Positions 26,545-36,151 of a DNA stretch of 64,000 nucleotides are shown piece after piece. Numbering within the stretch: the stretch's first letter is position 1; each line of letters starts with the position of its first letter. The position numbers and the translations under genes are program-made. Origin of the DNA: Pseudomonas sp. dw_612 (lineage in GTDB: Bacteria; Pseudomonadota; Gammaproteobacteria; Pseudomonadales; Pseudomonadaceae); the NCBI RefSeq assembly GCF_018449725.1, contig NZ_JAAVVC010000011.1:124001-188000 (forward strand). Reading direction: 5' to 3'. The notes under the pieces are model-generated. The model searched no databases and was not told the DNA's origin. It saw nothing but the letters and a program-made list of their open reading frames with translations.

Positions 26545-27308
26545 CAGGCCTCCAGCAGGCGACGAACGCGCTCGAGGTCTTCAACCGTATCAACACCGGT
26601 CGGCGGTGCGATCAGCGCATCGGCGACGTGAATCCGCACGCCGTGCCACAGGGCGCGCAGTTGTTCCAGGGATTCGGTGTTTTCCAGCCAGCACGGGCCC
26701 CAGCTGACGAAGTCATGCAGGAATCCGGCGCGGTAGGCATAGATGCCGATGTGGCGGCGATACGGCACGCCTTCCGGCATCTGCTCGCGGCTTTTGGCGA
26801 AGGCATCTCGCGCCCACGGCAACGTGGCGCGGCTGAAGGTCAGCGCCAGGCCATTGAGGTCGCTGACGACCTTGACCACATTGGGATTGAACAGGGTTTC
26901 CACGTCCTCGATCGGCTCGGCCAACGTGGCCATGCGCGCTTCGGTGTGGGCAGCCAGGTTGGCGGCGACCTGATCGATCACGCTAGGCGGGATCAGCGGC
27001 TCGTCGCCCTGGACGTTGACCACGATGGCGTCCGGCGCCAAGCCGAGTTTCGCGGCGACTTCGGCCAGGCGATCGGTGCCGGAGTTGTGGTCTTCGCGAG
27101 TCAGCACCACTTCGGCGCCAAACCCTTTGCAGGCCTCGACGATGCGCGCATCGTCCGTGGCGACCACCACGCGCTGGGCGCTGCTTTTGCTCGCCTGTTC
27201 CCAGACGTGCTGGATCATCGGCTTGCCGGCGATCAGCAGCAACGGTTTGCCCGGCAGGCGGGTGGAGGCGTAACGCGAGGGAATGACAACGGTAAAGGCT
27301 GTGGTCAT
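26544..27308 (-). CDS. kdsB: 3-deoxy-manno-octulosonate cytidylyltransferase
   Basis: Activates KDO with CTP for lipopolysaccharide inner-core synthesis. 254 residues. The nucleotide loop IPSRYASTRLPGKPL, the VNVQGDEPLI motif, GTDRLAE and the YRRHIGIYAYRAGFL stretch are characteristic. It begins the LPS-precursor/cell-wall run and overlaps the Trm112-like gene by four bases. Confidence 0.97.
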   Translation of the reverse strand: MTTAFTVVIPSRYASTRLPGKPLLLIAGKPMIQHVWEQASKSSAQRVVVATDDARIVEACKGFGAEVVLTREDHNSGTDRLAEVAAKLGLAPDAIVVNVQGDEPLIPPSVIDQVAANLAAHTEARMATLAEPIEDVETLFNPNVVKVVSDLNGLALTFSRATLPWARDAFAKSREQMPEGVPYRRHIGIYAYRAGFLHDFVSWGPCWLENTESLEQLRALWHGVRIHVADALIAPPTGVDTVEDLERVRRLLEA

Positions 27309-27490
27309 TTATCCAGGCGCTCGTCGGTGGTCAGGGTGCGGGCTTCGGTTTCGAGCATCACCGGGATGCCGTCGCGAATCGGGTATGCCAGACCGGCGCC
27401 CTTGCTGATCAGCTCGGTCTTGTCGGCACTGAGCTTGAGCGGGCCTTTGCAGACCGGGCAAGCGAGGATATCGAGCAATTTGGTGTCCAT
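27305..27490 (-). CDS. Trm112/YcaR-family zinc-finger-like protein
   Basis: 61 residues. MDTKLLDILACPVCKGPLKL carries the CPxC motif, and the C-terminal half has AYPIRDGIPVMLETEAR. The ATG at 27490 has AGGGA with seven-base spacing and beats an ATG two codons earlier that is too close to the RBS. Only one CxxC is visible, so this is not a complete zinc finger. It commonly lies between lpxK and kdsB in gamma-proteobacteria. Confidence 0.9.
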   Translation of the reverse strand: MDTKLLDILACPVCKGPLKLSADKTELISKGAGLAYPIRDGIPVMLETEARTLTTDERLDK

Positions 27491-27515
27491 GAGCATTCCC
27501 TGGATAAAAACGGTT

Positions 27516-28526
27516 TTAAGGCAAAAGACGATTCGGCAACAGACGCATCAGCTGCGTATCAAACCAGGCCACGAAGGCCGGCGACGGCACAGCATCGACC
27601 GCAAGGTACCACCAGTCGGCGGCGGCAAAGGCACGGCACTTCACCGCATCCTTTTCGGTCATCACCAACGGCAATGACGGGGTGAAATTCAAGGCCTGCA
27701 CGCTGTATTCGGCGTGGTCGGCAAACCCATGGGGGATTGGCTGCCAGTGTAGCGTTTCGAGGGTTTTGAAGAAACGCTGGGGATTGCCGATCCCGGCCAC
27801 GGCGTGCAGTGCCTGGTCTGGGGGAAAATGGTCGAGCGGTCGGCGTTCGCCGCTTTTCAGATTGATCAGTGCGGTGGGTTGCAGTTGAAAGGCAAAACCA
27901 TCGTCGCGGTCATGCACGGCGCCGTTATAGAGCACCGCATCAACACTTTGCAGACGCTCGATCGGTTCACGCAACGGCCCGGCGGGCAGGCAACGCTTGT
28001 TGCCCAAGCCACGGGCGGCGTCGATCAGCACCAACTCCAGGTCCCGGGCCAATCGATAGTGCTGCATGCCATCGTCGGACAGGATCAGGTCCAGCGGTTC
28101 ACTGGCCAGCAACGCTTTGACCGCGCTGCTGCGCTCCGGGTCGATCATCAATGGCACGCCGGTGCGCTGGACGATCAGCAACGGCTCGTCGCCCGCGATG
28201 TCGGCACCTTGATCGGCCTCGACTCGCCACGGCAACTGCGGCGGTTTGGCGCCGTAACCCCGGCTGACCACGCCCACCCGCAAACCGCTGCGCTGGCAGT
28301 GCTGAATCATCCACAGGATCAGCGGCGTCTTGCCGGTGCCACCCACGGTGATGTTACCGACCACGATCAACGGCACCGGCGGCTGATAGATCTCGCCCTC
28401 ACCCGCCAGGAAGCGCTGGCGCTTGCCGGTGACCACCCGCCGATACAGCCACTCCAGCGGCTGCAACAGCTTCAGGGCCGGATGACCGGCATACCACGCG
28501 GCGAGCAATCGATCAGACATGGCCAT
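27516..28526 (-). CDS. lpxK: Tetraacyldisaccharide 4'-kinase
   Basis: Inner-membrane-associated kinase that phosphorylates the lipid A precursor at the 4' position. 336 residues. The Walker A motif is in VVGNITVGGTGKTPLILWM, and the catalytic and Walker B parts lie near VVSRGYGAKPP, GDEPLLIVQRTGVP and LILSDDGMQHYRLARD. The start could be ATG 28526 or 28520. It touches the exbD stop. This is the usual position next to exbD and the small Trm112-like gene. Confidence 0.96.
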   Translation of the reverse strand: MAMSDRLLAAWYAGHPALKLLQPLEWLYRRVVTGKRQRFLAGEGEIYQPPVPLIVVGNITVGGTGKTPLILWMIQHCQRSGLRVGVVSRGYGAKPPQLPWRVEADQGADIAGDEPLLIVQRTGVPLMIDPERSSAVKALLASEPLDLILSDDGMQHYRLARDLELVLIDAARGLGNKRCLPAGPLREPIERLQSVDAVLYNGAVHDRDDGFAFQLQPTALINLKSGERRPLDHFPPDQALHAVAGIGNPQRFFKTLETLHWQPIPHGFADHAEYSVQALNFTPSLPLVMTEKDAVKCRAFAAADWWYLAVDAVPSPAFVAWFDTQLMRLLPNRLLP

Positions 28527-28957
28527 CAGGGAGCGGTCGGCGCCGCCTCGACGGTGGTCATGCGCAGATGGCTGAAACCGAGCTTGCCGGCGGCGTCCAT
28601 GGCGGTGATGACGGACTGATGCTGAGTCTTGCCGTCGGCGCTGATGGACAGCGGCAAGCTGGTGTCGCCGTTGGATTCTTTCTGCAAGGCGTCCATCAGG
28701 CTGGTCAGGTCATTCTTTGGCAACAACTGATTGTTGACCGAAAACACACCCTCGGCGCTGATGGCAACGTCCAGTTGCTTGACCTGCTGATCTTCCGCCG
28801 GCGAACCGCTGACCGCTTCCGGCAGCTCGACGCGCAATTGGGTTTCCCGGGTAAACGTGGTGGTCACCACGAAAAAAAGCAGCAGGACAAACACCACGTC
28901 GATCAGCGACACGAGATTGATGTCCACGTTCTCCCGTTGCTTGCGGCGGAATTTCAC
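28526..28957 (-). CDS. ExbD/TolR-family proton-channel protein
   Basis: 143 residues with a short cytoplasmic N-terminus (MKFRRKQRENVDINLVSLIDVVFVLLLFFVVTTTF) leading into one transmembrane helix with the conserved Asp of the proton path, then a periplasmic domain. It pairs with the ExbB/MotA-type gene upstream. Its partner is a TonB-like or murein-linked protein that is not evident in the window. I cannot say whether this serves iron uptake or another energised function. Confidence 0.92.
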   Translation of the reverse strand: MKFRRKQRENVDINLVSLIDVVFVLLLFFVVTTTFTRETQLRVELPEAVSGSPAEDQQVKQLDVAISAEGVFSVNNQLLPKNDLTSLMDALQKESNGDTSLPLSISADGKTQHQSVITAMDAAGKLGFSHLRMTTVEAAPTAP

Positions 28958-29592
28958 GCTTTTTTGCCCTCGGACAGGTCCACGTCACGGTCACCCTGCA
29001 CCACCTCGACCAGTTTGATCGCTTCCTGCTCCATCCCCACCACCAGCTCGTCGATGCGCCGTTGCAGGAACCGGTGGAAGAAGACCGACGGGATACCGAC
29101 GATCAGGCCCGAAGCCGTGGTGATCAAGGCTTTGGAAATACCACCGGCCAGCACAGCGGCGTTGGTGGTCATGCCCGTGCCCATGAACGAACTGAAGATA
29201 TCGATCATGCCCAACACCGTGCCGAGCAACCCGAGCAACGGGGCCATGGCAGCAATGGTGCCCAGAGCGTTGATGTAGCGCTCCAGTTCATGGATGACCC
29301 GGGCGGCGGCCTCTTCGATGCACTCCTTCATGATCTCGCGACCATGCTTGGAGTTGGCCAGGCCTGCCGCCAGGATTTCGCCCAGCGGCGAGTTGGCGCG
29401 CAGTTCCTTGAGTTTTTCTTTATTCAGCTGTTTGTCTTTGATCCAGACCCAGACCTGCCCGAGCAAATGCTCCGGGGTCACACGGCTGGCACGCAGGGTC
29501 CATAGACGTTCGGCAACGATCGCCATGGCCGCGATGGAACTCAGAATGATCGGCAGCATCATCCAGCCGCCGGATTTGACCAATTCCCACAC
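28954..29592 (-). CDS. ExbB/TolQ/MotA-family proton-channel protein
   Basis: 212 residues from the GTG at 29592, chosen because GAGGGG is nine bases upstream. The reading from 29688 adds residues unlike the family. Three transmembrane segments are seen: WMMLPIILSSIAAMAIVAERL, LGTIAAMAPLLGLLGTVLGMIDIF and ISKALITTASGLIVGIPSVFFH. MAPLLGLLGTVLGM is the family signature. Overlaps exbD by four bases, so both are made together. Confidence 0.92.
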   Translation of the reverse strand: MWELVKSGGWMMLPIILSSIAAMAIVAERLWTLRASRVTPEHLLGQVWVWIKDKQLNKEKLKELRANSPLGEILAAGLANSKHGREIMKECIEEAAARVIHELERYINALGTIAAMAPLLGLLGTVLGMIDIFSSFMGTGMTTNAAVLAGGISKALITTASGLIVGIPSVFFHRFLQRRIDELVVGMEQEAIKLVEVVQGDRDVDLSEGKKA

Positions 29593-29690
29593 AGTGACAG
29601 TCCCCTCGAAAAAGTGCGCCACTCTAACATAGGGGGTCGGCGCACCGAAGACCGTGATGTCGCATCCCGTCCGGCTGTAATAACTCATGG

Positions 29691-31925
29691 TTATTGATTC
29701 TCCGACGGTGGATCGCGCCAGAAGCGCCGTTCTTGACGCATTGTTTGCGGTGACTTGAAGCTGCCCAGTTGCAGACGGACGGCACCGTGCTCGGCGCTGT
29801 CATAGATTCGCAGGCCCCGTTTTCGATAGCGCGCCATGACCGTGGGATGGGGATGACCGAAGGAATTGCCGTGGCCACGGGAGATCAGCACGGCTTTGGG
29901 TTGCAGCGTGGTGAGCAGCGCCATGGACGACGAACTGCGACTGCCGTGGTGCGGTGACTGCAACCAATCGGTGGGCACAGCCAATGGACTGTCCAGTAGC
30001 GCGCGTTCGGCGTGGGTGTCTATATCACCGGTCAAAAGCAGGCGCTCGCCATTGGCTTCGATCAGCAGGACGCAGGACTTTTGATTGCTTTCGCTGGCCG
30101 ATGACCATTGCCAGAGCTGGAATGTCACGCCATCCCAGGTCCATTGCCGTCCGCTTTCGCAGCCCTCGGCTTGCAACTCGACAGGAAGCGCCATCGGATC
30201 GCCACTGAGCACCCGCGACACCGGCACGCCTTTGACAACGGCCCGAGCACCGCCGGCATGGTCGGCGTCGGCATGACTGAGCAGCATCAGGTCGAGTTGA
30301 TCTACCCCAAGTTTGCGCAATGCCGGCAGCACCACCCGTTCACCCAGGTCGAAATCACCGAAGCGCGGCCCGGCGTCATACAGCAGCGTGTGCTGGCGCG
30401 TGCGCACCAGGATCGCCAATCCCTGGCCGACATCCAGTTGCCAGATATCGACCCGGCCGTCGGGCACCTCGTCGCGGGGTGGAAACACCAGCAGCAGCAA
30501 CATCGGCCAACCCAATGGGCGCAGCGGCACGCCTCGGGGCATTAATAGAAGAACAGCACCGAATGCACCGATGGCCCCGATCCATACCGGCACTGCCACG
30601 GGCACCCACGCGGGCACTTGATTCGCCATTAATGCCAGGCCCTTGAACAGCAGGTCGATCAGACCACCGGCCAACCACAGCAACCCTTCCCCCACGAAAG
30701 GTACCGGTAACAGCAAAGTCCCGAGCAAGGCTGGCGGCAGCACCACCAGGCTGATCCACGGCACCGCCAGCAGATTGACCAACGGGCCGCTGACACTGAT
30801 GGGCAAACCCAGCATCAACAGCAGCGGACATAGACCAATTGCGATCAGCCATTGGGCGCGGGTCCAGGTTTGCCACCAGCGCCAGGGGCCCAATCGACCA
30901 CCGAAGGTGAAGATCAACACCGCCACCGCCGTAAAGGACAACCAGAAACCCGGTTGCAAACTGGCGAGCGGGTCCAACAGCAAGACGCCATCAAGCGCCA
31001 GCAATAGCGGCCACCACGCACCAAGATGACGAAAGCGCAGCCGCCACAACAACACCAGGCCGATCATCACGCAAGCCCGGCGCACCGGCACTTCGAAACC
31101 GGCCAGCAGCCCATAACCAAGCGCTGCCGCGAACGCCAGGCCGCACGCCCACGGTAACCAGGGCCAACGCACCGGCCACAGGCCATAGCGGGCGAGCCCG
31201 GCGATCAGTAAATACACCACGCCCGCGAGCAAACCGATGTGCTGCCCGGAAATCACCAGCAGGTGCACGGTGCCGGTGGCTTGCAGCACCTGCCAGTCCT
31301 CGCGGCTCAACCCGGCGCCATCGCCTAGCACTAACGCCGCCAGCGCTCCGGCTCGTCCCTGAGCGTCAACACTGAGCAAACGCTGGCGAATGCCGTCGCG
31401 CCAGGCCCAGCGGGCCGCTGACAGTCGCTGGCCGTCCTTGACCGTGCCAGTGGCGCCGATGCCCTGGGCGAGCAGCCAGGCGTCGTAATCAAAGGCATGG
31501 GGATTGAGCAACCCGGTCGGGCGCTTCAACTTCACCGCCAGACGCCAGCGCTCGCCGCTGTTGACCGGAGGCCCGTCGTACCAGGCCAGGCGCATCAGCG
31601 GCGGCACAGCTCCGTGGCGTGAACGCGCGTCCGCCAGTTCGAAACGCACCACCGCTTCATTGTTTTGTGGCAATCCGGTTATTCGACCTTCGACCCAGCG
31701 CGTTTCGCCGTCCAGTCTCGCCGGCAGCCGATCATCCAGCGCCGACTGCGCCTGCCCGCACGCCCAACTGAAGCCGAACAGAAAAAACGCCAGCGGATAT
31801 GTGCGAAACGGCAGCAGCATCAAACCCACCACCGGCAGCAACAGCCATAACCCGACCGGCGGTAAACCCGGTAAAAAACGCAGCGCCAACAACCCGAGCG
31901 CCAGCGCCACCATCCCTGTGCGCAT
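29691..31925 (-). CDS. comEC: ComEC/Rec2-family DNA internalization protein
   Basis: 744 residues from ATG 31925, which has AAGGA seven bases upstream. The N-terminal OB-like periplasmic part (about 60-200) and the many-helix competence domain (about 215-480, with VISGQHIGLLAGVVYLL) lead into a metallo-beta-lactamase-like C-terminal domain (about 490-725) with LLSHADADHAGGA and LTGDIDTHAERALL. The family moves single-stranded DNA across the inner membrane during natural transformation. The gene looks intact. Confidence 0.92.
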   Translation of the reverse strand: MRTGMVALALGLLALRFLPGLPPVGLWLLLPVVGLMLLPFRTYPLAFFLFGFSWACGQAQSALDDRLPARLDGETRWVEGRITGLPQNNEAVVRFELADARSRHGAVPPLMRLAWYDGPPVNSGERWRLAVKLKRPTGLLNPHAFDYDAWLLAQGIGATGTVKDGQRLSAARWAWRDGIRQRLLSVDAQGRAGALAALVLGDGAGLSREDWQVLQATGTVHLLVISGQHIGLLAGVVYLLIAGLARYGLWPVRWPWLPWACGLAFAAALGYGLLAGFEVPVRRACVMIGLVLLWRLRFRHLGAWWPLLLALDGVLLLDPLASLQPGFWLSFTAVAVLIFTFGGRLGPWRWWQTWTRAQWLIAIGLCPLLLMLGLPISVSGPLVNLLAVPWISLVVLPPALLGTLLLPVPFVGEGLLWLAGGLIDLLFKGLALMANQVPAWVPVAVPVWIGAIGAFGAVLLLMPRGVPLRPLGWPMLLLLVFPPRDEVPDGRVDIWQLDVGQGLAILVRTRQHTLLYDAGPRFGDFDLGERVVLPALRKLGVDQLDLMLLSHADADHAGGARAVVKGVPVSRVLSGDPMALPVELQAEGCESGRQWTWDGVTFQLWQWSSASESNQKSCVLLIEANGERLLLTGDIDTHAERALLDSPLAVPTDWLQSPHHGSRSSSSMALLTTLQPKAVLISRGHGNSFGHPHPTVMARYRKRGLRIYDSAEHGAVRLQLGSFKSPQTMRQERRFWRDPPSENQ

Positions 31926-32061
31926 AAGCCCGTCCTTGAGAGTTCCCTCACTAGGCATAGACGGCGCGGCGCACGAGCGTGGATATCAATTGTCACAAAG
32001 TCTGAATGGGCCACACATAGAATCCAGACATACTTGCCGCCTGAACCGACCGAGAAGCCTT

Positions 32062-32577
32062 ATGCCCCGGCGCTTATTCAAACGCTACATGCCAGACCCG
32101 ACCAGCATCAGGGAACACAAATCCTTACGCTTTCTCGGCACGCTGTTGCATGACCCGAACCTTTGGCACCTCAACCGCCATTCAGTGGCCCGGGCGATGG
32201 CCGTCGGTCTGTTCGCGGCGTTTCTGCCGATCCCGCTGCAAATGCTGCTCGCTGCCGTCCTCTCGATTATGGTTCGCGGCAACATGCCGATCGCAGTGAG
32301 CCTGGTCTGGCTGACCAACCCTATCACCATGCCCGCCGTGTTTTTCTGTACTTATCAGACAGGCGCCTGGCTGATGAGCGTGCCCGCCCGGCATCTGCCG
32401 GATGAACTCACTTGGGAGTGGATCAGCGGGCAACTCTCGACCTTGTGGCAACCGTTTTTGCTGGGTTCGGTGGTGGTTGGATTGGTGCTGGGGGCGCTGG
32501 GCTATTGCCTGACCATGATGTATTGGCGTTGGTGGGTGGGGCGGCAATGGGCGCGGCGCAAGAAAAACCGGATGTAG
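32062..32577 (+). CDS. DUF2062 domain-containing membrane protein
   Basis: 171 residues. The DUF2062 region (about 28-140) includes RHSVARAMAVGLFAAFLPIPLQMLLAA and LVWLTNPITMPAVF. Four predicted membrane segments and a positively charged C-terminus (RRKKNRM). Function unknown; some members lie near polysaccharide genes. It is divergent from comEC and ends before a terminator. Confidence 0.88.
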   Translation: MPRRLFKRYMPDPTSIREHKSLRFLGTLLHDPNLWHLNRHSVARAMAVGLFAAFLPIPLQMLLAAVLSIMVRGNMPIAVSLVWLTNPITMPAVFFCTYQTGAWLMSVPARHLPDELTWEWISGQLSTLWQPFLLGSVVVGLVLGALGYCLTMMYWRWWVGRQWARRKKNRM

Positions 32578-32583
32578 GAATGC

Positions 32584-32613
32584 AAAACGGCCTCCATTTT
32601 TGGAGGCCGTTTT
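32584..32613 (+). terminator. Rho-independent terminator after DUF2062 gene
   Basis: AAAACGGCCTCC-ATTTTT-GGAGGCCGTTTT is a perfect stem with A and T tracts. Confidence 0.85.
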
Positions 32614-32637
32614 ATTTTGTGGTGTCTGGTCTGGCGC

Positions 32638-32714
32638 CTTCGCGAGCAAGCCCGCTCCCACATTGGTTTTGTGTGGTTCACAGATCCAGTGTGGGAGCGG
32701 GCTTGCTCGCGAAG
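32638..32714. repeat. REP-type inverted repeat, family B
   Basis: CTTCGCGAGCAAGCCCGCTCCCAC and the inverse GTGGGAGCGGGCTTGCTCGCGAAG frame a loop of about 20 bases. Similar repeats are at 48414-48503, 50555-50644 and 53477-53560. Confidence 0.9.
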
Positions 32715-32733
32715 CAGACGACGCGGTCTTGAA

Positions 32734-33513
32734 TCAGGTCCGCATCCCGCGCCCACTCACCAGCAACCGCGCACAACCGATGTACAACGCCACGGTCGCG
32801 ACCAGCATGAAGGTGATCGCCACGCTGATCTTGATGTCCGAAACGCCGAGGATGCCGTAACGGAACGCATTGACCATGTGCAGCACCGGGTTAGCCAGAG
32901 ACACGGTCTGCCAGAACGGTGGCAACAGGGAAATCGAGTAAAACACTCCGCCCAGGTAGGTCAGCGGTGTCAGCACAAACGTCGGGATGATCGAGATGTC
33001 ATCGAAGTTGCGCGCAAATACGGCGTTGATGAAGCCTAGCAGCGAGAAGATCGTCGCGGTCAGCACCACCACCAGAATGGTCACGCCCAGATGATGCACC
33101 TGCAAATCGGTGAAGAACAGCGACAGGATCGTCACGATGACCCCGACCATCAACCCGCGCAGCACACCGCCCAGAGTGTAGCCGATCAGAATCGTATGCG
33201 GCGAAACCGGTGAGACCATCAATTCCTCGATGGAACGCTGGAACTTGCTGCCGAAGAAACTCGACACCACGTTGCCGTAGGAGTTGGTGATCACCGACAT
33301 CATGATCAGCCCCGGCACGATGTACTCCATATAAGTGAAGCCACCCATGCCACCGATCTGCTTGCCGATCAGATTACCGAAGATCACGAAGTACAGAACC
33401 ATGGTGATGGCCGGCGGCAGCAGGGTTTGCGGCCAGATCCGGGTAAAGCGCTTCACCTCACGGTAAACGATGGTATTGAGGGCGACGAGGTTGGGTTGCA
33501 GCTCGGAACTCAT
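32734..33513 (-). CDS. ABC-2 type transporter permease
   Basis: 259 residues with six membrane segments and the ABC-2 pattern (REVKRFTRIWPQTLLPPAITMVLYFVIFGNLIG, PVSPHTILIGYTLGGVLRG, TPLTYLGGVFYSISLLP). Similar to YadH, the permease of an exporter of unknown substrate. It overlaps the ATPase gene by four bases and is read with it. Confidence 0.92.
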   Translation of the reverse strand: MSSELQPNLVALNTIVYREVKRFTRIWPQTLLPPAITMVLYFVIFGNLIGKQIGGMGGFTYMEYIVPGLIMMSVITNSYGNVVSSFFGSKFQRSIEELMVSPVSPHTILIGYTLGGVLRGLMVGVIVTILSLFFTDLQVHHLGVTILVVVLTATIFSLLGFINAVFARNFDDISIIPTFVLTPLTYLGGVFYSISLLPPFWQTVSLANPVLHMVNAFRYGILGVSDIKISVAITFMLVATVALYIGCARLLVSGRGMRT

Positions 33514-34442
33514 ACCGCCACCTTCGACAGATTTTTCTCCACCAGGGACACGAACAACTCCTCGAGGCGATTGGTTTTGTTACGCAGGCTCAGCACTTCG
33601 ATGTTCTGCTGCGCCAACTGAGTAAACAGCGCGGTGATGCCCATGGCCTTGTCCACCTGGACTTCCAGGGTATGCCCATCGAGCAGCCGAGTCGGGTAAC
33701 CGAGCAACTGCGGCACCACGGTGAGCGTGTTCTTGGTGTCGAGCAGGAAGGTTTCCACATGCAGTTGGCTGAGCAACTGCTTCATGCTGGTGTTCTCGAC
33801 AATGGTGCCGTGGTCGATGATGCCGATGTTGCGGCACAACTGTTCAGCCTCTTCCAGATAGTGGGTGGTGAGGATGATGGTGATGCCTTTCTGATTCAGC
33901 TCGGTGAGGAACGCCCACATCGAGCGACGCAGCTCGATGTCGACGCCCGCCGTCGGTTCGTCGAGGATCAGCAGGCGCGGTTCGTGCACCAGAGCGCGGG
34001 CGATCATCAGGCGACGCTTCATGCCGCCGGACAACGAACGCGAAGGCACATCGCGTTTGTCCCACAGGCCCAGTTGCGTCAGGTACTGCTCGGCGCGTTC
34101 CTTGGCGATTTTCGGCGGGATGCCGTAATAACCGGCCTGGGTCACGACGATGTCGAAGGTCTTTTCGAACTGGTTGAAGTTGAATTCCTGCGGCACCACA
34201 CCGATGGAGCGCTTGAGCTGCGCAGGATTCTTGTCCAGGTCGTGACCGAAGATATTCACCGTGCCCGTGGTCTTGTTCACCAGGGTCGAGAGAATGCCGA
34301 TGGTCGTGGATTTGCCGGCGCCGTTCGGGCCGAGCAAGGCGAAAAAGTCACCTTCGGCGACGTCCAGATCGATACCACTCAAGGCCTGGAAACCGTTGCC
34401 GTAGGTTTTGGTTAGCTGCCGGATGGACAGAGCGGAACTCAT
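33510..34442 (-). CDS. ABC transporter ATP-binding protein (YadG-like)
   Basis: 310 residues. Walker A GPNGAGKST (about 38-46), signature RSLSGGMKRRLMIARAL (about 135) and Walker B RLLILDEPTAGVD. The ATPase domain is followed by an extra C-terminal stretch of about 90 residues. Partner of the ABC-2 permease; together an exporter. GST follows on the same strand after 131 bases. Confidence 0.93.
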   Translation of the reverse strand: MSSALSIRQLTKTYGNGFQALSGIDLDVAEGDFFALLGPNGAGKSTTIGILSTLVNKTTGTVNIFGHDLDKNPAQLKRSIGVVPQEFNFNQFEKTFDIVVTQAGYYGIPPKIAKERAEQYLTQLGLWDKRDVPSRSLSGGMKRRLMIARALVHEPRLLILDEPTAGVDIELRRSMWAFLTELNQKGITIILTTHYLEEAEQLCRNIGIIDHGTIVENTSMKQLLSQLHVETFLLDTKNTLTVVPQLLGYPTRLLDGHTLEVQVDKAMGITALFTQLAQQNIEVLSLRNKTNRLEELFVSLVEKNLSKVAV

Positions 34443-34574
34443 ATCGGATTACGCACCAAGAAGGAAGGAAAGAGATAGATAAGGGCGGGCGGCGATCAAT
34501 ACAACCACGGCGCATGAACGCGATGGTGCTTGTCGCCGCCACACAAGTACAGTCAAGTGTGTCGATAGTGAGTA

Positions 34575-35198
34575 TTAAGTCAACGCGGTCATGACCGCTT
34601 TTTGATACGCCGGACGCTGTTTCAGGCGCGCATACCAGGCTTCCAGATGCGGCTGCGGCGCGCGCTCGATCGGCATCTCGAACCAGGCATAAATGAAACT
34701 GCCGAGGGGAATGTCGCCCATGCCGATTTCATCGCCGGACAGGTACGGTTTCAATGCCAGCGCCTGATCGGCCAGCGACAGCAGACCGTCACATTCCTTG
34801 ATCGCGGCGTGGATGGCGGCCCAGTCCTGCTGCTCTTTCGGGGTGCGCAACACGCCCCAGAACACGGTGCGGAACGGGCCGGCAAAACTTGAGGTGGTCC
34901 AGTCCATCCATTTATCGGCGGTGGCACGTGCCTTCAGGTCTTCCGGAAACCAGGCGGTGTTGCCAGCATGGCGAGCCAGCAGATAACGCACGATGGCATT
35001 GGATTCCCACAGCACAAAATCGTCGTCCTGGATCACCGGCACACGGCCATTGGGATTCATCGCACGGTACTCAGGCGTGTCCACCACACCGAAGGCGCCG
35101 CCGGCATCGATGGCTTCATAGGCCAGGCCAAGCTCCTCGGCGGCCCACAATGGTTTCCTGACATTCGATGAGTTTTTCCGACCCCAGATCTTCAGCAT
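34575..35198 (-). CDS. Glutathione S-transferase family protein
   Basis: 207 residues. The N-terminal thioredoxin-like domain has KIWGRKNSSNVRKPLWAAEELGL with a Ser/Asn active-site region and VPVIQDDDFVLWESNAIVRYL, the conserved ESxAI motif that binds glutathione. The C-terminal helical domain has DIPLGSFIYAWFEM. The substrate is unknown. Preceded by a short gap from the transglutaminase-like gene. Confidence 0.92.
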   Translation of the reverse strand: MLKIWGRKNSSNVRKPLWAAEELGLAYEAIDAGGAFGVVDTPEYRAMNPNGRVPVIQDDDFVLWESNAIVRYLLARHAGNTAWFPEDLKARATADKWMDWTTSSFAGPFRTVFWGVLRTPKEQQDWAAIHAAIKECDGLLSLADQALALKPYLSGDEIGMGDIPLGSFIYAWFEMPIERAPQPHLEAWYARLKQRPAYQKAVMTALT

Positions 35199-35241
35199 GA
35201 CCGCCTCTTTATGGATGAATGCGCAGGCAGCATACGCCGGA

Positions 35242-35901
35242 TCAGGCGCGACTCAAATCACTCTGCATGTCCCCCAACAGGACCGGCAGTTGCTCGCCGA
35301 ACAGATGCGGGTAGCACTTTTCCAGGTGCTCGAAAAAGAACGCTTCCGGCACGTCGGGAAACTGGCCGTGGTCCACCAGGTATTCCATCAGCGGCGCGCC
35401 GTCGCGGTTGAAGGGATGGAAAATACTGTCGTTGACACCGTCGAATTCCAGCGGCGCGACATTGAACAACTCGCACAAACCTTGATTGAACGCCGGAGTG
35501 GCTTTGACCCAGCGCTCGTTCAGGTACAGCTCGGTATAACCGTGCATGGCGAACACGTCGCTCTTGAGCAGTTCGAGCAGGCGCGGGGTCGACAGGTGAT
35601 TGCGCACGTCCGCCAGGCCAATGCGCGCCGGGATCCCGCAATGCCGGGCGCACGCGGCCAGCAACGTGGCCTTGGGCACGCAATAACTTTCGCCGGCCGC
35701 CAGTGCGTAACTGCCGCGCAAGGTGTCTGGGTCGCGGCTGAAGGTATAAGGGTTGTAACGCACGGCCTCGCGCACGGCGTAATAGAGAGTGATCGCCTGC
35801 TCGAGCGGATCGCGACTGACACCGCGATGTTTTTCGGCGAACTCCACCACCGCAGGGTGGTCACTATCGATGAAGCGGCCGGGACTCAGATACTCGTGCA
35901 T
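35242..35901 (-). CDS. Transglutaminase-like cysteine protein
   Basis: 219 residues with a transglutaminase-core pattern: Cys74 in AAGESYCVPKATLLAACARHCGIPAR, His120 in FAMHGYTELYL and WVKATPAFN after it. The third catalytic position, usually Asp in DPT, is replaced here by an ATPAFN stretch, so activity could be altered. The function is not known; such proteins in bacteria often act as peptidase or amidase. Divergent from fadE. Confidence 0.8.
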   Translation of the reverse strand: MHEYLSPGRFIDSDHPAVVEFAEKHRGVSRDPLEQAITLYYAVREAVRYNPYTFSRDPDTLRGSYALAAGESYCVPKATLLAACARHCGIPARIGLADVRNHLSTPRLLELLKSDVFAMHGYTELYLNERWVKATPAFNQGLCELFNVAPLEFDGVNDSIFHPFNRDGAPLMEYLVDHGQFPDVPEAFFFEHLEKCYPHLFGEQLPVLLGDMQSDLSRA

Positions 35902-36151
35902 GAGGGCGATCTCCTGGGGGGAACCTCGAGTCTAACGACACCTTCAGCACAGAGATAACGACGATTCGGCCAAACATGGGCGCTTTGCCGCTCACCTGGC
36001 GAACGATTTCCGAGGCCTGATGCCAACAGGTCTTACAAAACCCATCCAAGGTTTCCCACGATTTCAATCACATTGTTCTGACCACCCGATTTTGCGGATG
36101 CCGTCTAAGCTCTGAAAGTTGGTTTTGCCCTGGTTTCACGGAGGATTAAAT

